A DNA stretch of 64,000 nt from Lycocorax pyrrhopterus obiensis (lineage: Eukaryota > Chordata > Aves > Passeriformes > Paradisaeidae). The stretch spans positions 1,302,001 through 1,366,000 of the forward strand of contig JACSVZ010000041.1 in the NCBI GenBank assembly GCA_014706295.1, written 5' to 3'. The notes under the pieces were generated by a model that made no database searches, was not told the origin of the DNA, and saw nothing but the letters and a program-made list of their open reading frames with translations. Both the position numbers and the translations under genes were made by a program. Below are positions 1 to 11,427 of this stretch, piece after piece. Each line of letters begins with the position of its first letter. The stretch's first letter is position 1.

Positions 1-990
1 CAGCCTGGATTTGAACAACCCCCGGGATGTGGCATCACCCAAAAATGGTGGAATTGGGCACTCTTGGAGCTCTGCAAAGCCCCCCTGGATCCCCTCTCGA
101 GGTATCCCAGGAACCATCCCCCCTTCCAAGCTGGAATTGCTTCCCAGGCGACTGAACCAAAGCCACGTCTCAGTCCGAGCCACTGCCCCGATTTATTTTG
201 GGATCCATTTCTATTTTTCCATCCCGAATCCAGCAATCTCCTGCAAAAACAACCCCTTTCCCGGCCATCCGGGGAGATTTACGGTGTTGTGTCCCAAATC
301 CATCACGGGAACGGCCTCATCTCTCCCCCCCGATGACTCCAGGCCCGAGATGTGGCCTCTAATAACCTAAAAACCCATTTTTTAAAGGTTTGTGTCCGGC
401 TGCTGCCACCTCATCCCAACATTCCCCCCTCCCTCCCGCGCCCGCGGACGCCTGGGCGGCCTCGCAGCGTTTCCGAGCACTCAGTTATAATTTGGTGCTG
501 GGACCATTGGGAAATTGCCGACAATTTGGATCAAAACGGTTGGAAAATTGCAGTGTTTAGGCCCATTTTGCGGGGCTGTGTGTGCAGAAATTGCAGAGGA
601 AACACTGGGAGAGGCCAGGTTGGAAACGGGCACCGGAATCCTGCGGGTGCCGGGATCCCCGCCCCGAGCCGTTCTGGATCCGTAAATAAATGTGTAAATC
701 CGGGCAAAGAAACTGTCCCTGACGGAAGCAGAGGACAGGGGAAAATTGGGAAAGGGGAATGGGAGGGGGAGCCCTGGGGGGCTGTGTCTGATCCCACAAC
801 ATTCCCAGATAAAACTCAGCTTTGTCAGGGCCCAACACTTGGAGCTGATCCGGCGTCTTTTTGGGAATAAAACATCCCAGAGGCTGTTCAGGTGTTTGCT
901 CACTGACAGTTTTGTACTTTTCTCCCAGGAATTTATCCCAAATTTTGCCTGCTGGGATTATCGACGCGCCTCAGGGAGAGCAAGAAAATC
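1..990. other. Intergenic, nothing recognised
   Basis: No coding exon, repeat family or strong motif cluster was recognised here. The sequence is GC-rich with many GGGAAT/ATTCCC words, as in the rest of the window. Open frames such as 352-870 (+) resemble no known protein and are proline/serine/arginine-rich, as expected for chance frames in GC-rich DNA. Confidence 0.5.
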
Positions 991-1153
991 TTGAGGTTTT
1001 TCCCCACCCACTTTTAATGATTCCACGGTTCTCCGAAAGGTCTTTTCCAACCCAAACAATTCCATGGTTCTACGAAAGATCTTTTCCAACCCAAATATTT
1101 CCACGATTCTCCGAGAGGTCTTTCCCCACCCAAACAATTCCCTGGTTCTGTGA
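991..1153 (+). repeat. Tandem CR1-like 3' tails, four copies
   Basis: Four consecutive copies of a roughly 39-bp unit of the type GGTCTTTTCCAACCCAAA followed by ATTCCATGGTTCT start near 993, 1035, 1074 and 1113. This is the 3' terminal segment of avian CR1 elements in sense orientation, without the upstream body. It could come from tandem duplication of one CR1 tail or from nested insertions; equal spacing favours duplication. Confidence 0.65.
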
Positions 1154-1424
1154 CATCATCGCTGCACGAAGAAACTGGACAGGAAATCCAGATTTATGCA
1201 AAGCTGCGGCTCGCCTCTTCCCAAATCCCGCTTTTCCCCCTTTTCCCAGATCCCTCTTTCCCTGCTCCCAGGCCCAGGAGTCCCATGATGTCCATGGTGG
1301 TTTTTGTTCCACCCCAAAACCTTGTGAAAACCCCGAGAAAACGGGACAGGAACGTGGGGAAGAGCGGGATCCAAGCGCTGATGGAATTGGAGGAGTTCTC
1401 CCAGCCTGGTTTCCATGGCCGGAA

Positions 1425-1515
1425 CGCGCTGCTAATTAAGGAGCAGACAAACAGCAGCCCGGCTCTCATTTGCATAAATCTGCATTGTCAGCCTGGGAGG
1501 TAAACAATGGCAGCA
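1425..1515. promoter_or_regulatory. Candidate enhancer with POU and SOX motifs
   Basis: A perfect octamer ATTTGCAT lies at 1468-1475, a SOX-type CATTGT at 1483-1488, a SOX-type AACAATGG at 1503-1510 and a TAATTA homeodomain core near 1433. POU plus SOX within 45 bp is the arrangement of known neural enhancers, which would fit a neurotrophic receptor gene. Conservation cannot be measured here, so the regulatory role is inference. Confidence 0.35.
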
Positions 1516-1689
1516 CGAGGTGGATTCGTTCCTCATTCAGTGGGAATTGCAGCCTCCGAAATTGGAGTCTGGATTTTTTCCCCGAATTTCTCTTTCTGTC
1601 TCCGAAATCGGCACAAATCGCGGCACAAAGGAGCCTTTTCCCGCTGTGCCCCTGGCCAAGGAGCGCGTGGGGACCGGGAATAATGAAAA

Positions 1690-1855
1690 TTCGGGATTTT
1701 AATGGGTGCTGCAAACATGGGGATTCGTTATCATCCTTAATTACAGCTAATTGGGAATGTCGAGTGTTGTGAATGCCGGGAGATGGAGCCGGGGATGTCC
1801 ATTGGATGTTCAGAGGGTAATTAAACACTCCGGAGCTAATTAATCACTTGGAGCT
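1690..1855. promoter_or_regulatory. Homeodomain-motif island (candidate CNE)
   Basis: An AT-enriched island in GC-rich surroundings with repeated TTAATTA, GCTAATT and GGTAATTAA cores between about 1736 and 1852. Dense TAAT cores are typical of conserved developmental enhancers in gene deserts. No alignment was available. Confidence 0.25.
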
Positions 1856-1940
1856 TCCTTCCATTCCCTGTTGATAACGGGAATGATCCCGGTCGGAACG
1901 AGCCGCCCGGGAAGGGGGGATTTGGGTGCTGGGGCTGCCC

Positions 1941-2072
1941 TGGGGGGTTTGGAATCCCCATCCCTGGAGGTGTCCAAGGAATTCCTGGACGTGGCACTCA
2001 GAGCTCTGGGATGGGGACAAGGGGAGGATCGGGCACAGCTCGGACTCGGTGACCTTGGAGAGTTTTTCTAAG
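1941..2072 (+). repeat. CR1 3' fragment, sense
   Basis: The stretch from the CATCCCTGGAGGTGTCC core through GTGGCACTCAGAGCTCTGGG to GGTGACCTTGGAGAG matches the 3' region of avian CR1 LINEs. It is 5'-truncated with no reverse-transcriptase sequence. It carries a single copy of the 21-bp segment that is expanded to seven copies in the CR1 at 52816-53135. Confidence 0.7.
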
Positions 2073-3515
2073 CTCAGGGATTGTGGGATCACCCCCAAAC
2101 CTGATTTCATTTTATCTCAGCCGTGCCCTGCAGAGGAACATCCCTGTGAGGAGTTTCCATGGGGGAAACGGCGTCCATTGTCCACTTGAGGTCAGCTGGA
2201 TCAGGGAGGGCAGCGGGAGAACGACGGCTCAGGGCCAGGGCTCCCAAAAATGTTTTATGGGATCGATTCCCGAGCCCGGGCAGGGTTCAGGGTTTGCATT
2301 TTAGGGAGCCATAAATCAGCCCCAAATCCTCGCATCCAACTTCTCGCCACCCGCTGACCTTTCCCCGCCTCCAGTGAAGGTCTGGAGCACAAAGTGTAAA
2401 ATTGAAAAATGGGAAGGATTTTGCTGAATCGGAAGGACAACAGGCAGCGATTCCCTGGAAGGTTTCCAGGAGATGTGTGGAATGTTGCACTCCCATCCTC
2501 GGGAAAGCTCTCTGATCCCGAGCTGGCCTCAGCCACGGAGGAGCTTCCAGGAGATGAGGACTCAGAGGAATCTGTCGGCTCCAGACAGCCCCACCAAGGT
2601 CTCTGCCGAGTCAGGATTTTCCGGGAGCTCTTTTCCAGCTCCATGGTCATTATTTAGATTTTCCGGTGCTGTTTCATTCTGTGCAGACTCCAGGCTTTTA
2701 AAAATTATTTACCCCCCAAGAACCTCGCGGTTACTGTGGATATTTTCCCCTTAATACTGCAAGGATTAAACGGAAATAATTCTCCTTTTGTGCTTCATCG
2801 CTGCCTGGACGCCGACCTGTCCGGGGATGGTGCTGAGCTCAGCTGGCCTCAGCTGGGGCTCTTTTCCAGGCCAGGAAAAGGGAATCAATCCCATCTCTCC
2901 ATCCTTCCATCCACATCCCTTCACCCCTGCCCCAGGGTGGGGCTGGGGGTGGGAAATCAGGAATTATTTGCCCCAAAATCCACATCAAACATCTCCGGTG
3001 TGGCTGGTGGTCCATCCCCTGTCAAAGGTGGGACCTGCCTGGATCCAGGGATTCGTTTCAGGCGGAGTTGGGAGCCCTAGGTCCTGGCAGTGTTGGGAAG
3101 AGATTGAATTTCTTTGTGTTCTCAGGGATTTTTTGGCAATTCCGGGATAAATGGACCCAAACGAAGCCAAGCCATGAAAAAATTCGGGAGAGACACAGAG
3201 GGAATTTTCCTCTGTGGGACGAGCTGGCAGCCTCATCCCCTGGGAAATCTGCCACCATGGGAATCGGGGGAATCTCCGGTGGGTTCGGATCCCGAAGAGT
3301 TAACGAGCAGAGCGATTAAAAGCCGTGAATCACATCTTCCTCGAAATCCTTGAAGGACTTCCAAAGGGAAGGAGGGAAGCGCTGGATGGGCTCTGATCCC
3401 CCTCCTTCCCCCGGCGAGGATTTGTGATGTGCGGGAGGCAGATGAGAGAATTCCTGCTCGGCGAAGAGCAGGGACGGGAGATTAAATCAACCTGCTCGGC
3501 CCCGCTCCCAGCGCC
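2073..3515. other. Intergenic, nothing recognised
   Basis: No exon, repeat family or convincing motif cluster was recognised. Open frames on both strands are unrelated to known proteins and shadow one another. Confidence 0.45.
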
Positions 3516-3650
3516 CCAGAGATGCTGAAATATTTATTTAAAGGAGAAGGAAAGGGGTGGGGGGAATGGGAAGAGGGGGATACATGGAATTAAAATGTTC
3601 ATTAGCTTCCGATGCATAATTAATAGGGGCCTTGTTACAGCTGGGTAAAG
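3516..3650. promoter_or_regulatory. AT-rich island (candidate CNE)
   Basis: Contains GAAATATTTATTTAAAG at about 3528-3543 and a run with TTCATTAGC, GATGCATAATTAATA near 3598-3625. Low CpG and clustered TAAT cores contrast with the flanks. Regulatory function is inferred from composition only. Confidence 0.22.
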
Positions 3651-4564
3651 GACTCCCTGCTTTTCCCCCTTTCTGCCCGGCCCTGGGAAAGGCTGGGAAG
3701 GGCTGGGAACGTTTTGGGGAGGGCACGGAGCAGCTATCCCTAAATCCATCAAATTCTGGCTTTTTTAGGATTATTTCACCCCCGTCCTGCTGGAGGCGCT
3801 GGGGTGGAATTGCTGAGCTGCTGCTGCGAGGTGTGGGATGCCCCGGGTGGATTTTCGGAGCAGAAGGAACGTTGGGGTGGTCAGGAGGAGGTCGGCGAGC
3901 TCTTAGCTGCTCGTCGGATCCATATTCCCATTTTTCCCTTGGGATTCCTCAGCTTTGCTCTGGAACAAAAGCAAATTCCCACATCCCCGGGCTCTGAGGA
4001 GCAGCAGCACGAGGGCCATTAAACATCAGGAAAATCCAATGGAACTCCGGATGGGAAGCGCTGAGCAATCAGGCTGGAAAAACGTCTTACACGGAGATCT
4101 TTATGGCATGGGAGAATGGAAAATGTCGAGTGGGTGGAAATTCTGGGGGAAATAAAGGGGTTTATTCTCGGTGCCAGTTAATGAAATTAGAAAATGGAGA
4201 CGGGCTGGGCTGATACCGTACAGGGAAAGATAAAACACATCGGGAAAAAAAAAAAGAAATCCACAATGCTGCAGCTCCTCGGAAATGTCAAAATATTGCA
4301 TTTCCCGGGATGATAGAGATGGAAGAAATAGCCGGGTTTCAGTTTCAAGTGCCACATCATCGCTCTTCCCCTCTATAATTTTTATTAGAATGGGAATGTG
4401 CCAGGAAGTCGTTCCGGAGCCGTTACGGCGCTGGCAGAGGGAATCGAAGATTTATCCCGGGAAAGGGCGTGGGAACGAGGGCTGTGAGTGCCATCCCGGG
4501 GGGGTGACGCTGTTGCTGCCACCCTGTCCCCCGCTGGGGTCTCCATGGGGCTTTGGGGGCATAT

Positions 4565-4675
4565 CCAGTGTGTTTTTCCACTCTACATCCATTTTTCCAG
4601 TATATGTATCCATTTTTCCAGTATACATCCATTTTTCCAGTCTATATCCATTTTTCCAGCGTACATCCATGAATT
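4565..4675. repeat. Minisatellite, CCATTTTTCCAG units
   Basis: Five copies of a variable 19-23 bp unit centred on ATCCATTTTTCCAGTATA. The repeated Tyr/Trp-Lys peptide in the minus-strand open frames of 4423-4670 is just the translation of this array. Confidence 0.8.
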
Positions 4676-5194
4676 TTTCATCAAAGGTGGCAGGACCAGT
4701 GTCGCGGGGTTTTATCTTTGTCTTTTATCTCTGCTGGAAGGCCCAGAGCCAGAAAAATTCCCTGGAAGAATCCCTCCACCCGTCCTGGATGATTTATACA
4801 TCTGGAAAAAGGCAGAGCGCAGGTGGGAAGAGCAGGGGAGGATCCCGCTGGTTGGGAACATCCCGGATCTCATCCATGTTCTCCGCTCCCAGCGTGGCTC
4901 TGCTCCTCCTTCTCCCCCCTTGGAATTATTTCCGCCCTCTTCCTCTTGTTTGTAATCCACAAAACCCCAGGCAGCGCCAGGGAATGAGGTGCAGGAAACC
5001 AGGGATTTATAGCCCACAAAAACGTCTCCATTTGCATTTCCATCTGGGAATATGTTTAATTTGAGACATTCCAAAGTTTCCTGTGGACTTTCCCCTCATA
5101 TTTCCGTGCGTGTTTCTTGCAGGGACCAATCCCACTTAGGAGACAAAATCCATGGATACCTAAAGGTGTCCTGAGGCCCTTGGTGGCCTCCTGA

Positions 5195-5517
5195 GCATCC
5201 CTTGCTCAGACCTTGGATTCCCAGTGTGAATCCTTGGAAAACCCAAGGCTGGAGTGCCGTGGGACACTCAGCTGATCCTCCTTCCCCAATTCCTCCTCAA
5301 CACCCCCAACCCTTCCCATTTTTCCCCCCAAAAAACCCTTTTCCCCCAAAAATCCCAACCCCTGAATGTCCCTTGCTCCGGCCTTGGATTCCCAATGGGA
5401 ATCCTTGGAAAACACGAGGCTGGAATGCCATGGGACACTTAGTGCCCAAACCCTCCTAAATACTCCCAATCCTTCCCATTTTTTCCCCCAAAAAACCCTT
5501 TTTTCCCAAAAATCCCC
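5195..5517. repeat. Tandem duplication, period about 171 bp
   Basis: The block beginning CCTTGGATTCCCA at 5211 recurs at 5382 with the same order of sub-blocks: AATCCTTGGAAAAC, the GGGACACT block, then CTTCCCATTTTT and CCCAAAAAACCC. Divergence is roughly 10-15% by eye, so it is not recent. Confidence 0.75.
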
Positions 5518-5619
5518 GATTTGAGCTCAAGGACCGAGCAAAGCCCAGGCGTTTTGAGCTCCCTCCTCGCAGCCCCTCCAGCCAAGTGGGACCAGGAAAA
5601 TCTCTCCCAGGTCCGTTTT

Positions 5620-6085
5620 TCCCTTTAAAAGCAGGGATATCGTTCCTGAGGAGGCGGACGCGGCGCGGGGAGGGAGCGCAGCACAAAGGCCGTCGCTCGA
5701 GCGCAGCAGAATGGGGTCAGCTGAATTTCCTAAGCAACAAAGCTCCCGTTTTCATGCAAATATCCCAGAGAAATGAAATCCCGGAGAAGAGAAAGGCAGA
5801 TAATGTGTTATATAAGCGGAATTATCTCGGCACAGACGGATTCTTCCAAGGGTTTGGGGTTTATCCATAATTTCTTATAATTTTTCTTGAGCCGTCAGCC
5901 CCTCGGCTGGGGCCGGGGAGGCGATGGCAGAGCGGGAGTTTTATCACCCACAAAGCCCCTCTGGACCGAGCGGCGAACGCGGATAAAAGTCGGGAGAAGA
6001 TTCCGCGTCCCGATAGCGCGGCCTCGCTTCCCGCAGGATCCCGGAGCGCTTGGAAAACATCCATTAACGAGGCCTCAAAGGAGCT
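5620..6085. promoter_or_regulatory. Candidate CNE with octamer motif
   Basis: A repeat-free block containing a perfect octamer ATGCAAAT (5754-5761), a CACAAAGG SOX/TCF-like site, several GATAA/TTATC cores (5801, 5824, 5940, 5981) and an AT-rich centre (5865-5890). Low-repeat, motif-dense blocks in gene deserts are often conserved enhancers. The claim is unproven without alignment. Confidence 0.28.
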
Positions 6086-6089
6086 CCCG

Positions 6090-7084
6090 GCCCCGGGGTT
6101 TGGAGATGAAGGCTCCGATCCAGCGGGAAGGGAAATGGGATTGGGATGTGCCAGGAGCTGAGCCTGGCTTCTCTCCCGCATCAGCCCCTCCATCCCTGCA
6201 GACACAGCCGGGAAAAGCTGGAAATTTTACCCGGACCTTGCCAGGACGCTCCAACATGGCTGCCCCGTGGGATGGTTCCAGCTCTGGGAGAAGCGGGACC
6301 CATCTGTTTCCCATGGAGATGGATCCATTCCCAGCAGCTCCCAGCTTCTTCTCCCTCCGTTTCCCATTTTCCTTAAGGTTTTTGTGGATTTTTGGGGAGT
6401 TTTGCAACAAGAACAGCCCCGTTTGTGGGGGCTCTTTTGTGTCCCTAGGTGTCCGTATATGTTTGTGTGTACATGGAATTACAATTAATTAAGCCCTGGA
6501 TGAATCCAAGCTAACAGAATTCCCACTGCTTCCCAAATCCCTGATGATCAGTCCTGGGTTTCACTCCCCTGGGTGCTCTGGGGAATGCTCAGCTCAATTC
6601 CCACTCCCGCAATTCCCATTCCCAGCAGATCCCATGGAGATGATTTCGCTGGCAAACCACGCCGAGTTCAAGCTCCGGAGCTCCCAAATCCCTCTAAAAT
6701 CGGAATTTTCAGCCCAGCTGTGGCAGGGGACATCCTGGGGTCTGAGGGACATCCTGGGATCACCCTCTGGCTCTTCCTGACATCCTGTGCCCGTGGAACC
6801 CATTCCCACCCAGGCAGGGCTGGAATTTGGACAGAACCCACCAGATTTGGGATTTGAAGCCAATTCCTGGTGCCTGGTGACCCCATGGATCCCCGTACTG
6901 GGTACAACGACCCTCATCATCCCGGGAAAACATCCCAGGAGAAGGATCCAGGATCATCCTGTGGGCTTTTCCCCTCGTTCCCACCAGGAGACACATCCCG
7001 CTGATCCCAGGAGATGCCGCATTCCCGGAGCAGAGGTGCAACCCCTCAAATTCTGATTCCAAAGAAGGGCCGGCGAAAAAAAAT
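6090..7084. other. Intergenic, nothing recognised
   Basis: No exon or repeat family identified. The minus-strand open frame 6760-7338 (192 aa) has no recognisable domain and no credible splice context. Confidence 0.45.
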
Positions 7085-7270
7085 CTGAATTTTCCCCGCG
7101 TTGTCGCAGCAAAGCCACTCCGGGCTGGAAAATAGGCCAATTTCCACCTTATCTGCTGCCTCCAGCTGGGATGTGAAAAGCTCCGAGGAAAAAAAAAAGC
7201 CCATCTCGGCTTTATCTCCTCACCGCAAAGTTTAATTATCCGCGGCCGTTCCGCCGCATTGTGGCCGTGC
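7085..7270. promoter_or_regulatory. Candidate CNE with GATA/TTATC sites
   Basis: Includes CCTTATCTGCTGCC (about 7146), TTTATCTCC (7211) and AGTTTAATTATCC (7229) in a repeat-free block. GATA and homeodomain cores are visible. Function is inferred only. Confidence 0.25.
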
Positions 7271-7373
7271 CCGCGCGGGCACAGCGGCGGCGACAGGGGC
7301 TGGCGCGACCGGAGGTGGCACCACCCGGGTGGTAACACCTGGATTTTAGAGCCGGAAGGGGTCAGGCGGGAAT

Positions 7374-7425
7374 ATTCTCCTTTTTTTCTTTTTTTTTTTC
7401 TTTCTTTGCTGGCTTTTCTTTATCT
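7374..7425. repeat. T-rich pyrimidine tract
   Basis: Nearly uninterrupted pyrimidine run dominated by T with scattered C and one GCTGGC interruption. Low-complexity sequence. Confidence 0.8.
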
Positions 7426-7504
7426 CCCGTCTGCGAGGAGCTGGAATATCTCAGCTCCTGCTCGTTCCGTGCCCACGTGCGCGGGACCTGTGTGGGATCC
7501 GTGA

Positions 7505-7600
7505 GGAGCCGCGGTGTCCATCAATTATTTATAGCAGGAATGGCTTCGTTTTTGCTCCTTGTTTATTCCCCATTAGCTCCGCGGTAAATACAGGGAAAAA
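7505..7600. promoter_or_regulatory. AT-rich island with MEF2-like site
   Basis: ATTATTTATAGC at about 7524-7535 resembles a MEF2 site, and CCATTAGCTCC plus GGTAAATAC follow. Repeat-free and AT-rich between GC-rich flanks. Confidence 0.22.
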
Positions 7601-8627
7601 AAAAAAGGGGGATGGAGGCACCGAGGAACTCCAGGAATAAATCCGCTAAGGAGGGGGGCAAATGTTAGGGAATGTGGAGGGGCTGGGAGTTGGAGGGAAT
7701 AAAAAGCTTTAATCTAAGAAGGGTTTAAATACTCTTCTAAATGTCAGCTCCTTAATAGCTCGCCCTGAGTCCCGGCGTGCTGGGAAATGGAAATGATGGA
7801 GAGACCCCGCTCCCATTCCCATCAGGAGCTTTCCCCATTCCCACCTCCTCTCCCCGATTGCTCTGATTGCGTTTGATTCATTAATTTCTGTTTGGGTGAG
7901 GGGATTTTTTTTTTTTTATTTCCTCCTCCATCCTTCCCCCAAACTCCTCTCATTTCCCTCTGGGATTCAGCCAGAAATTAAATTCCTGCATTGGGAAGAT
8001 CTGGGGAGCAACAGGGGATGGTGGCTTTTTATTTTAACACCCCCTCCTGCTTTGGGCAGTTGGGATGTTGCATTAATGGAATATTTATGCAAAAAGAGGG
8101 AAAAAAAGGAGGAGTTGTGCTCTTGGATTTCAATTCCAAGCCCCCCCTTCCAGAAAGATGAGGGTGGGGCTGGAGCCTGGGAGAGCTGTTTGGACCTCCC
8201 AGGGTGGGGGCGAAAGGGACAGAAATTCCATAAAAAAGGCAAGGAAAAGCCAAGCTGGTACCCCGGGTCAGGAGAGGATGCTCGGATGGATGTGACGTGC
8301 CCAGGGTTTGTCCCACTGAGCAGGAATTTGGGATTCCCACTCCATGGGATCCGGCTGGGTCAGTTTATTTCCCTTTTATTCCCCGGTTTATTTCCCTTTT
8401 TTCCCCATTCAGGCTGGAATTCCCTCCCTGGCTCAGAGGCGTTTTTTTGTTTGTGTTTATTTATCAAGGACACCGCGGTTCAGGGGAAAAAAAAACCCAA
8501 AATCCACAAAAGTTGAAAGACGGAGAGATCAAGATCCGTCATTTTAGGAGAAAACCAACAGTGACTGCAGCAATTCCCGGGAGGATCGGAGCTGTCACCG
8601 CTGTCACTTCCCGCTAAACAGCCCTCA

Positions 8628-8668
8628 AAGAGCATTTACATGGAAAACGCATTTACATGGAAAAGCCA
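8628..8668. repeat. 18-bp tandem duplication
   Basis: GCATTTACATGGAAAA occurs twice in immediate succession. Confidence 0.75.
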
Positions 8669-8711
8669 TTGCCTCTCCGAGCAGGGGAAGCCTGATCCCG
8701 CCGGCAAACAG

Positions 8712-9165
8712 AATTCCAGGATGGAATGGGCTGGGAGGGATCTTCATCTCATCCCACCCCTGCCATGGGCACCTCCCACTGTCCCAGGCTGCTCCAACCT
8801 GGCCTTGGGCACTTCCAGGGATCCAGGGCGCAGCCACAGCTCCTCTGGGAATTCCATCCCAGTGCCCCCCACCCTCACAGCCAGGAATTCCTTCCCAATA
8901 TCCCATCTAAATCTCCCCTTTCCCAGTGGGAAGCCATTCCCTGTGTCCTGTCCCTCCATCCCTTGTCCCCAGTCCCTCTCCAGCTCTCCTGGAGCCCCTT
9001 CAGGCCCTGCAAGGGGCTCTGAGCTCTCCCTGGAGCCTTCCCTTCTCCAGGTGAACATTCCCAGCTCTCCCAGCCCGGCTCCAGAGCTGCTCCTTCCCTC
9101 GGATCCCTCACTCCAACAGCTCCAGCTCCTTCCTGGGCCGGGATCCCGGAGCTGGAGCAGCACAA
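8712..9165 (-). repeat. CR1 LINE 3' fragment, antisense
   Basis: From GGAATGGGCTGGGAGGGA through CACCTCCCACTGTCCCAGG, GGCACTTCCAGGGATCC and GAAGCCATTCCCTGTGTC to TCTCCAGGTGAACATTCCC this is the reverse complement of a CR1 3' end. At about 450 bp it is one of the longest copies here. It is 5'-truncated; the open frame 8744-9493 (-) is its sense-strand translation and is not a cellular gene. Confidence 0.88.
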
Positions 9166-10312
9166 TCCAAAGTGATTTCCGGGGCCAGTCCAGCCTTTTC
9201 CAAGGGAACAGGATCCATTCTCTCCAGCCTTTCCCAGGGGTCAGAGCTGCAGGGACGGAGGCCGAGCCCCTTCTCCCCTCCCTGCCCGCCCCAGCCGTGG
9301 TTTGGCATCCTCTGGGAAGAGCCAATTCTCCTTTTCCCAGTCCCACAAACCGGGAATGAGGCTCCGACCGCCCACTGACCCCAGTCCTGCTCCTAATCCC
9401 CAAAGCGGCTCCTTCCCATTTGGAAAAGGGCTTTGGATCCTTGTCCGGGAAATCAGGAGACGAGAAACGGTGCAGAGGCTGGGAGAGGTGCAAATTCCGT
9501 CGTTAACATCCGCGACATCGGATTTTCCAAAGCAATGCTCATCCGTGTTCCCAACAATCCCCGCTCCACGGCCCCGACGAGGCTCTCGGCAGCTCCAGAC
9601 CACGCTGGATTTTAATCTCCCTGAAATCCATTTCCAGCCATTCTTTGGGATTCTCCTCCAGGCTCTGGTTTGGGAAGTTTGAACTCCTGGCCTCAGAGTG
9701 AAGCTCTGGGACTTTTGTCAAATTAAATCGCGGCTTTTCAGGATTTAATCTATTTATTTTATATTAATATGGGGTGGGGAAAGCTCAGCTCAATCCATTA
9801 GAGGGAAAACTCTGCCAGGTGAGGGATTTTGGGATACCTGGGCCAGTTTTGATGGATTTTAAAGCAAAAGGAGCAGCGCCCGGTCTGGATGTCTGGGAAA
9901 TGAAGCCAACGAAGCTCTGGTTGAAATGAAACCTGACCTGGTCATTAATCCTGAGATCCATTTCCAAAGGTCAGGTGTTGATTTAAAAACAGCCTCGCTC
10001 CATCCCCGGCCAGCTGGGAATTCCTGGGTGAATTTCCATGGCTGTCATTAGGTAAAATGTCAGGTTCAGCGTGGGAAGCGGCAACTTCTGGCCTTAAAAA
10101 TGACAAATTTGGGCAATTTCAACCAATTCTGTTCTGCAACCCGACCTGTTCCAGCTCCGGGCGCTGCGGCTCCTTGTCCCTCGCAGTTCCATGTTGGGAA
10201 GAGACGGAAAAAGGGGAAAGATGGGAAAATTCCTTCAGTGCCAGAGCAGGGAGAGGCTTGGCACCGGGGGAGCCGCTGGGGTTTGTACTGACCTCGGGAA
10301 AGACCCAGGATC
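9166..10312. other. Intergenic; short AT-rich island near 9720-9780
   Basis: No exon or repeat recognised. An AT-rich stretch (9720-9778, TATTTATTTTATATTAATAT) and a GTCATTAATCC / AAAGGTCAGG segment (9940-9985) are the only features. The latter resembles a nuclear-receptor half-site next to a TAAT core. Confidence 0.4.
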
Positions 10313-10315
10313 AAC

Positions 10316-10420
10316 CATGGAATCATGGAATGGTTTGGCTTGGAAGGACCTTAAAATTCATCTCATTCCATGGACAGGGACATCTCCCACTGTCCCAGGT
10401 TGCTCCAAGGCCTTCCTTGG
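10316..10420 (-). repeat. CR1 3' end fragment, antisense
   Basis: AATCATGGAATGGTTTGG, CTTGGAAGGACCTTAAAA and CATCTCCCACTGTCCCAGG match the last 100 bp of a CR1 in reverse orientation. It is short and truncated. Confidence 0.75.
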
Positions 10421-10639
10421 TAAAATCCAACCTCAAAACCATCCCAAGAAATTTCCTGGATCTGTGGAGGACCCGTAACTTCATCCCAACAAAAACATTC
10501 AAGGAAAAGCTGAAATCTGCTGGATGAGGGACTCTGTCCCGTTGGAATCCAAAATTCCCTGTTTTCCTCCCGCCTTTCGGCACCCTGGGATGTTCCCACT
10601 CCACGTTTGGCACCAGGTTTCCTTTCTCCAGGAGAAAAT

Positions 10640-10960
10640 CCCATCATTTCCATGTGTTTAATCACAGAAACTCTTCCCTGATTAACGCTCCGGGCCCTTG
10701 GGGAAGGAGGGAGGGGAAAAAGAGAAGGAAAACAATCAGGAATCGGAGCTGAGCTCTTTCCAGGAGCCAAACAAATAAAGGATGATGGATAACGAAAGGG
10801 AGGAGAGGGAATTGGGCTCTTCCCCACCAAATCCCATCCCTCTGTTCCCTGGTAATTCCCAGCCTCTGGCAGGGGTTTCCCGATATTAATTAACTTTATT
10901 TATCGCTGCTGGCAGAGTGACTCCGGCAGTAAATCAAGCAATTAAAACCTCGGGATTGCC
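10640..10960. promoter_or_regulatory. AT-rich blocks (candidate CNE)
   Basis: GTGTTTAATCACAG and CTGATTAACGC (10650-10690), then GATATTAATTAAC, TTTATTTATCGC and AATCAAGCAATTAAAAC (10882-10950). Clusters of TAAT and GATA-like cores. Inferred only. Confidence 0.22.
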
Positions 10961-11194
10961 CTGGGAAGGGAAGGATCCAGGTGCCAGGGAGGATTTGCTT
11001 TCTGCTTCGTGTTTTATTCACGGAGTTCTGTCCAGAGTGGAGGAGTTTGGCAGCCAAAAAAAGCCAAGGAAAAGTCAAAAGGGCTCCCCAAAATCTCCCT
11101 CAGCCTCGGCATTCCCGGCTTGGACAAGGAAAAGGATTCCATGGCACCGGCACGAGGGCTGGAGAGGATAAATCTTCTCGGTTTGTCCTGGTGG

Positions 11195-11400
11195 TGAAGT
11201 TAAAAGCTAAAAAAGTTGTTCCAAAAAATATTAAAAATTTAAATGAGCTTTATAAAATTTATGAATTGTGAAATCCATTCTTTCTAAAATTTATTCTTTC
11301 TGAAATTATCTTTTGCTTCAAAATTCCGAAATGGAAGCTGAATAGTTTTAAATAAGGAAAAAGGGGCAAATGGAAAAAGGAACTAAAAATGATTAAAGCC
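11195..11400. other. Strongly AT-rich island
   Basis: About 200 bp with very low GC (AAAAAATATTAAAAATTTAA, AAAATTTATTCTTTC twice) in otherwise GC-rich DNA. The repeated TTCTTTCTAAAATT / TTCTTTCTGAAATT suggests local duplication. It could be a decayed insertion or an old element; no family was recognised. Confidence 0.5.
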
Positions 11401-11427
11401 GCTCCTGCCGGTTGTTCTTTCCCAAAA

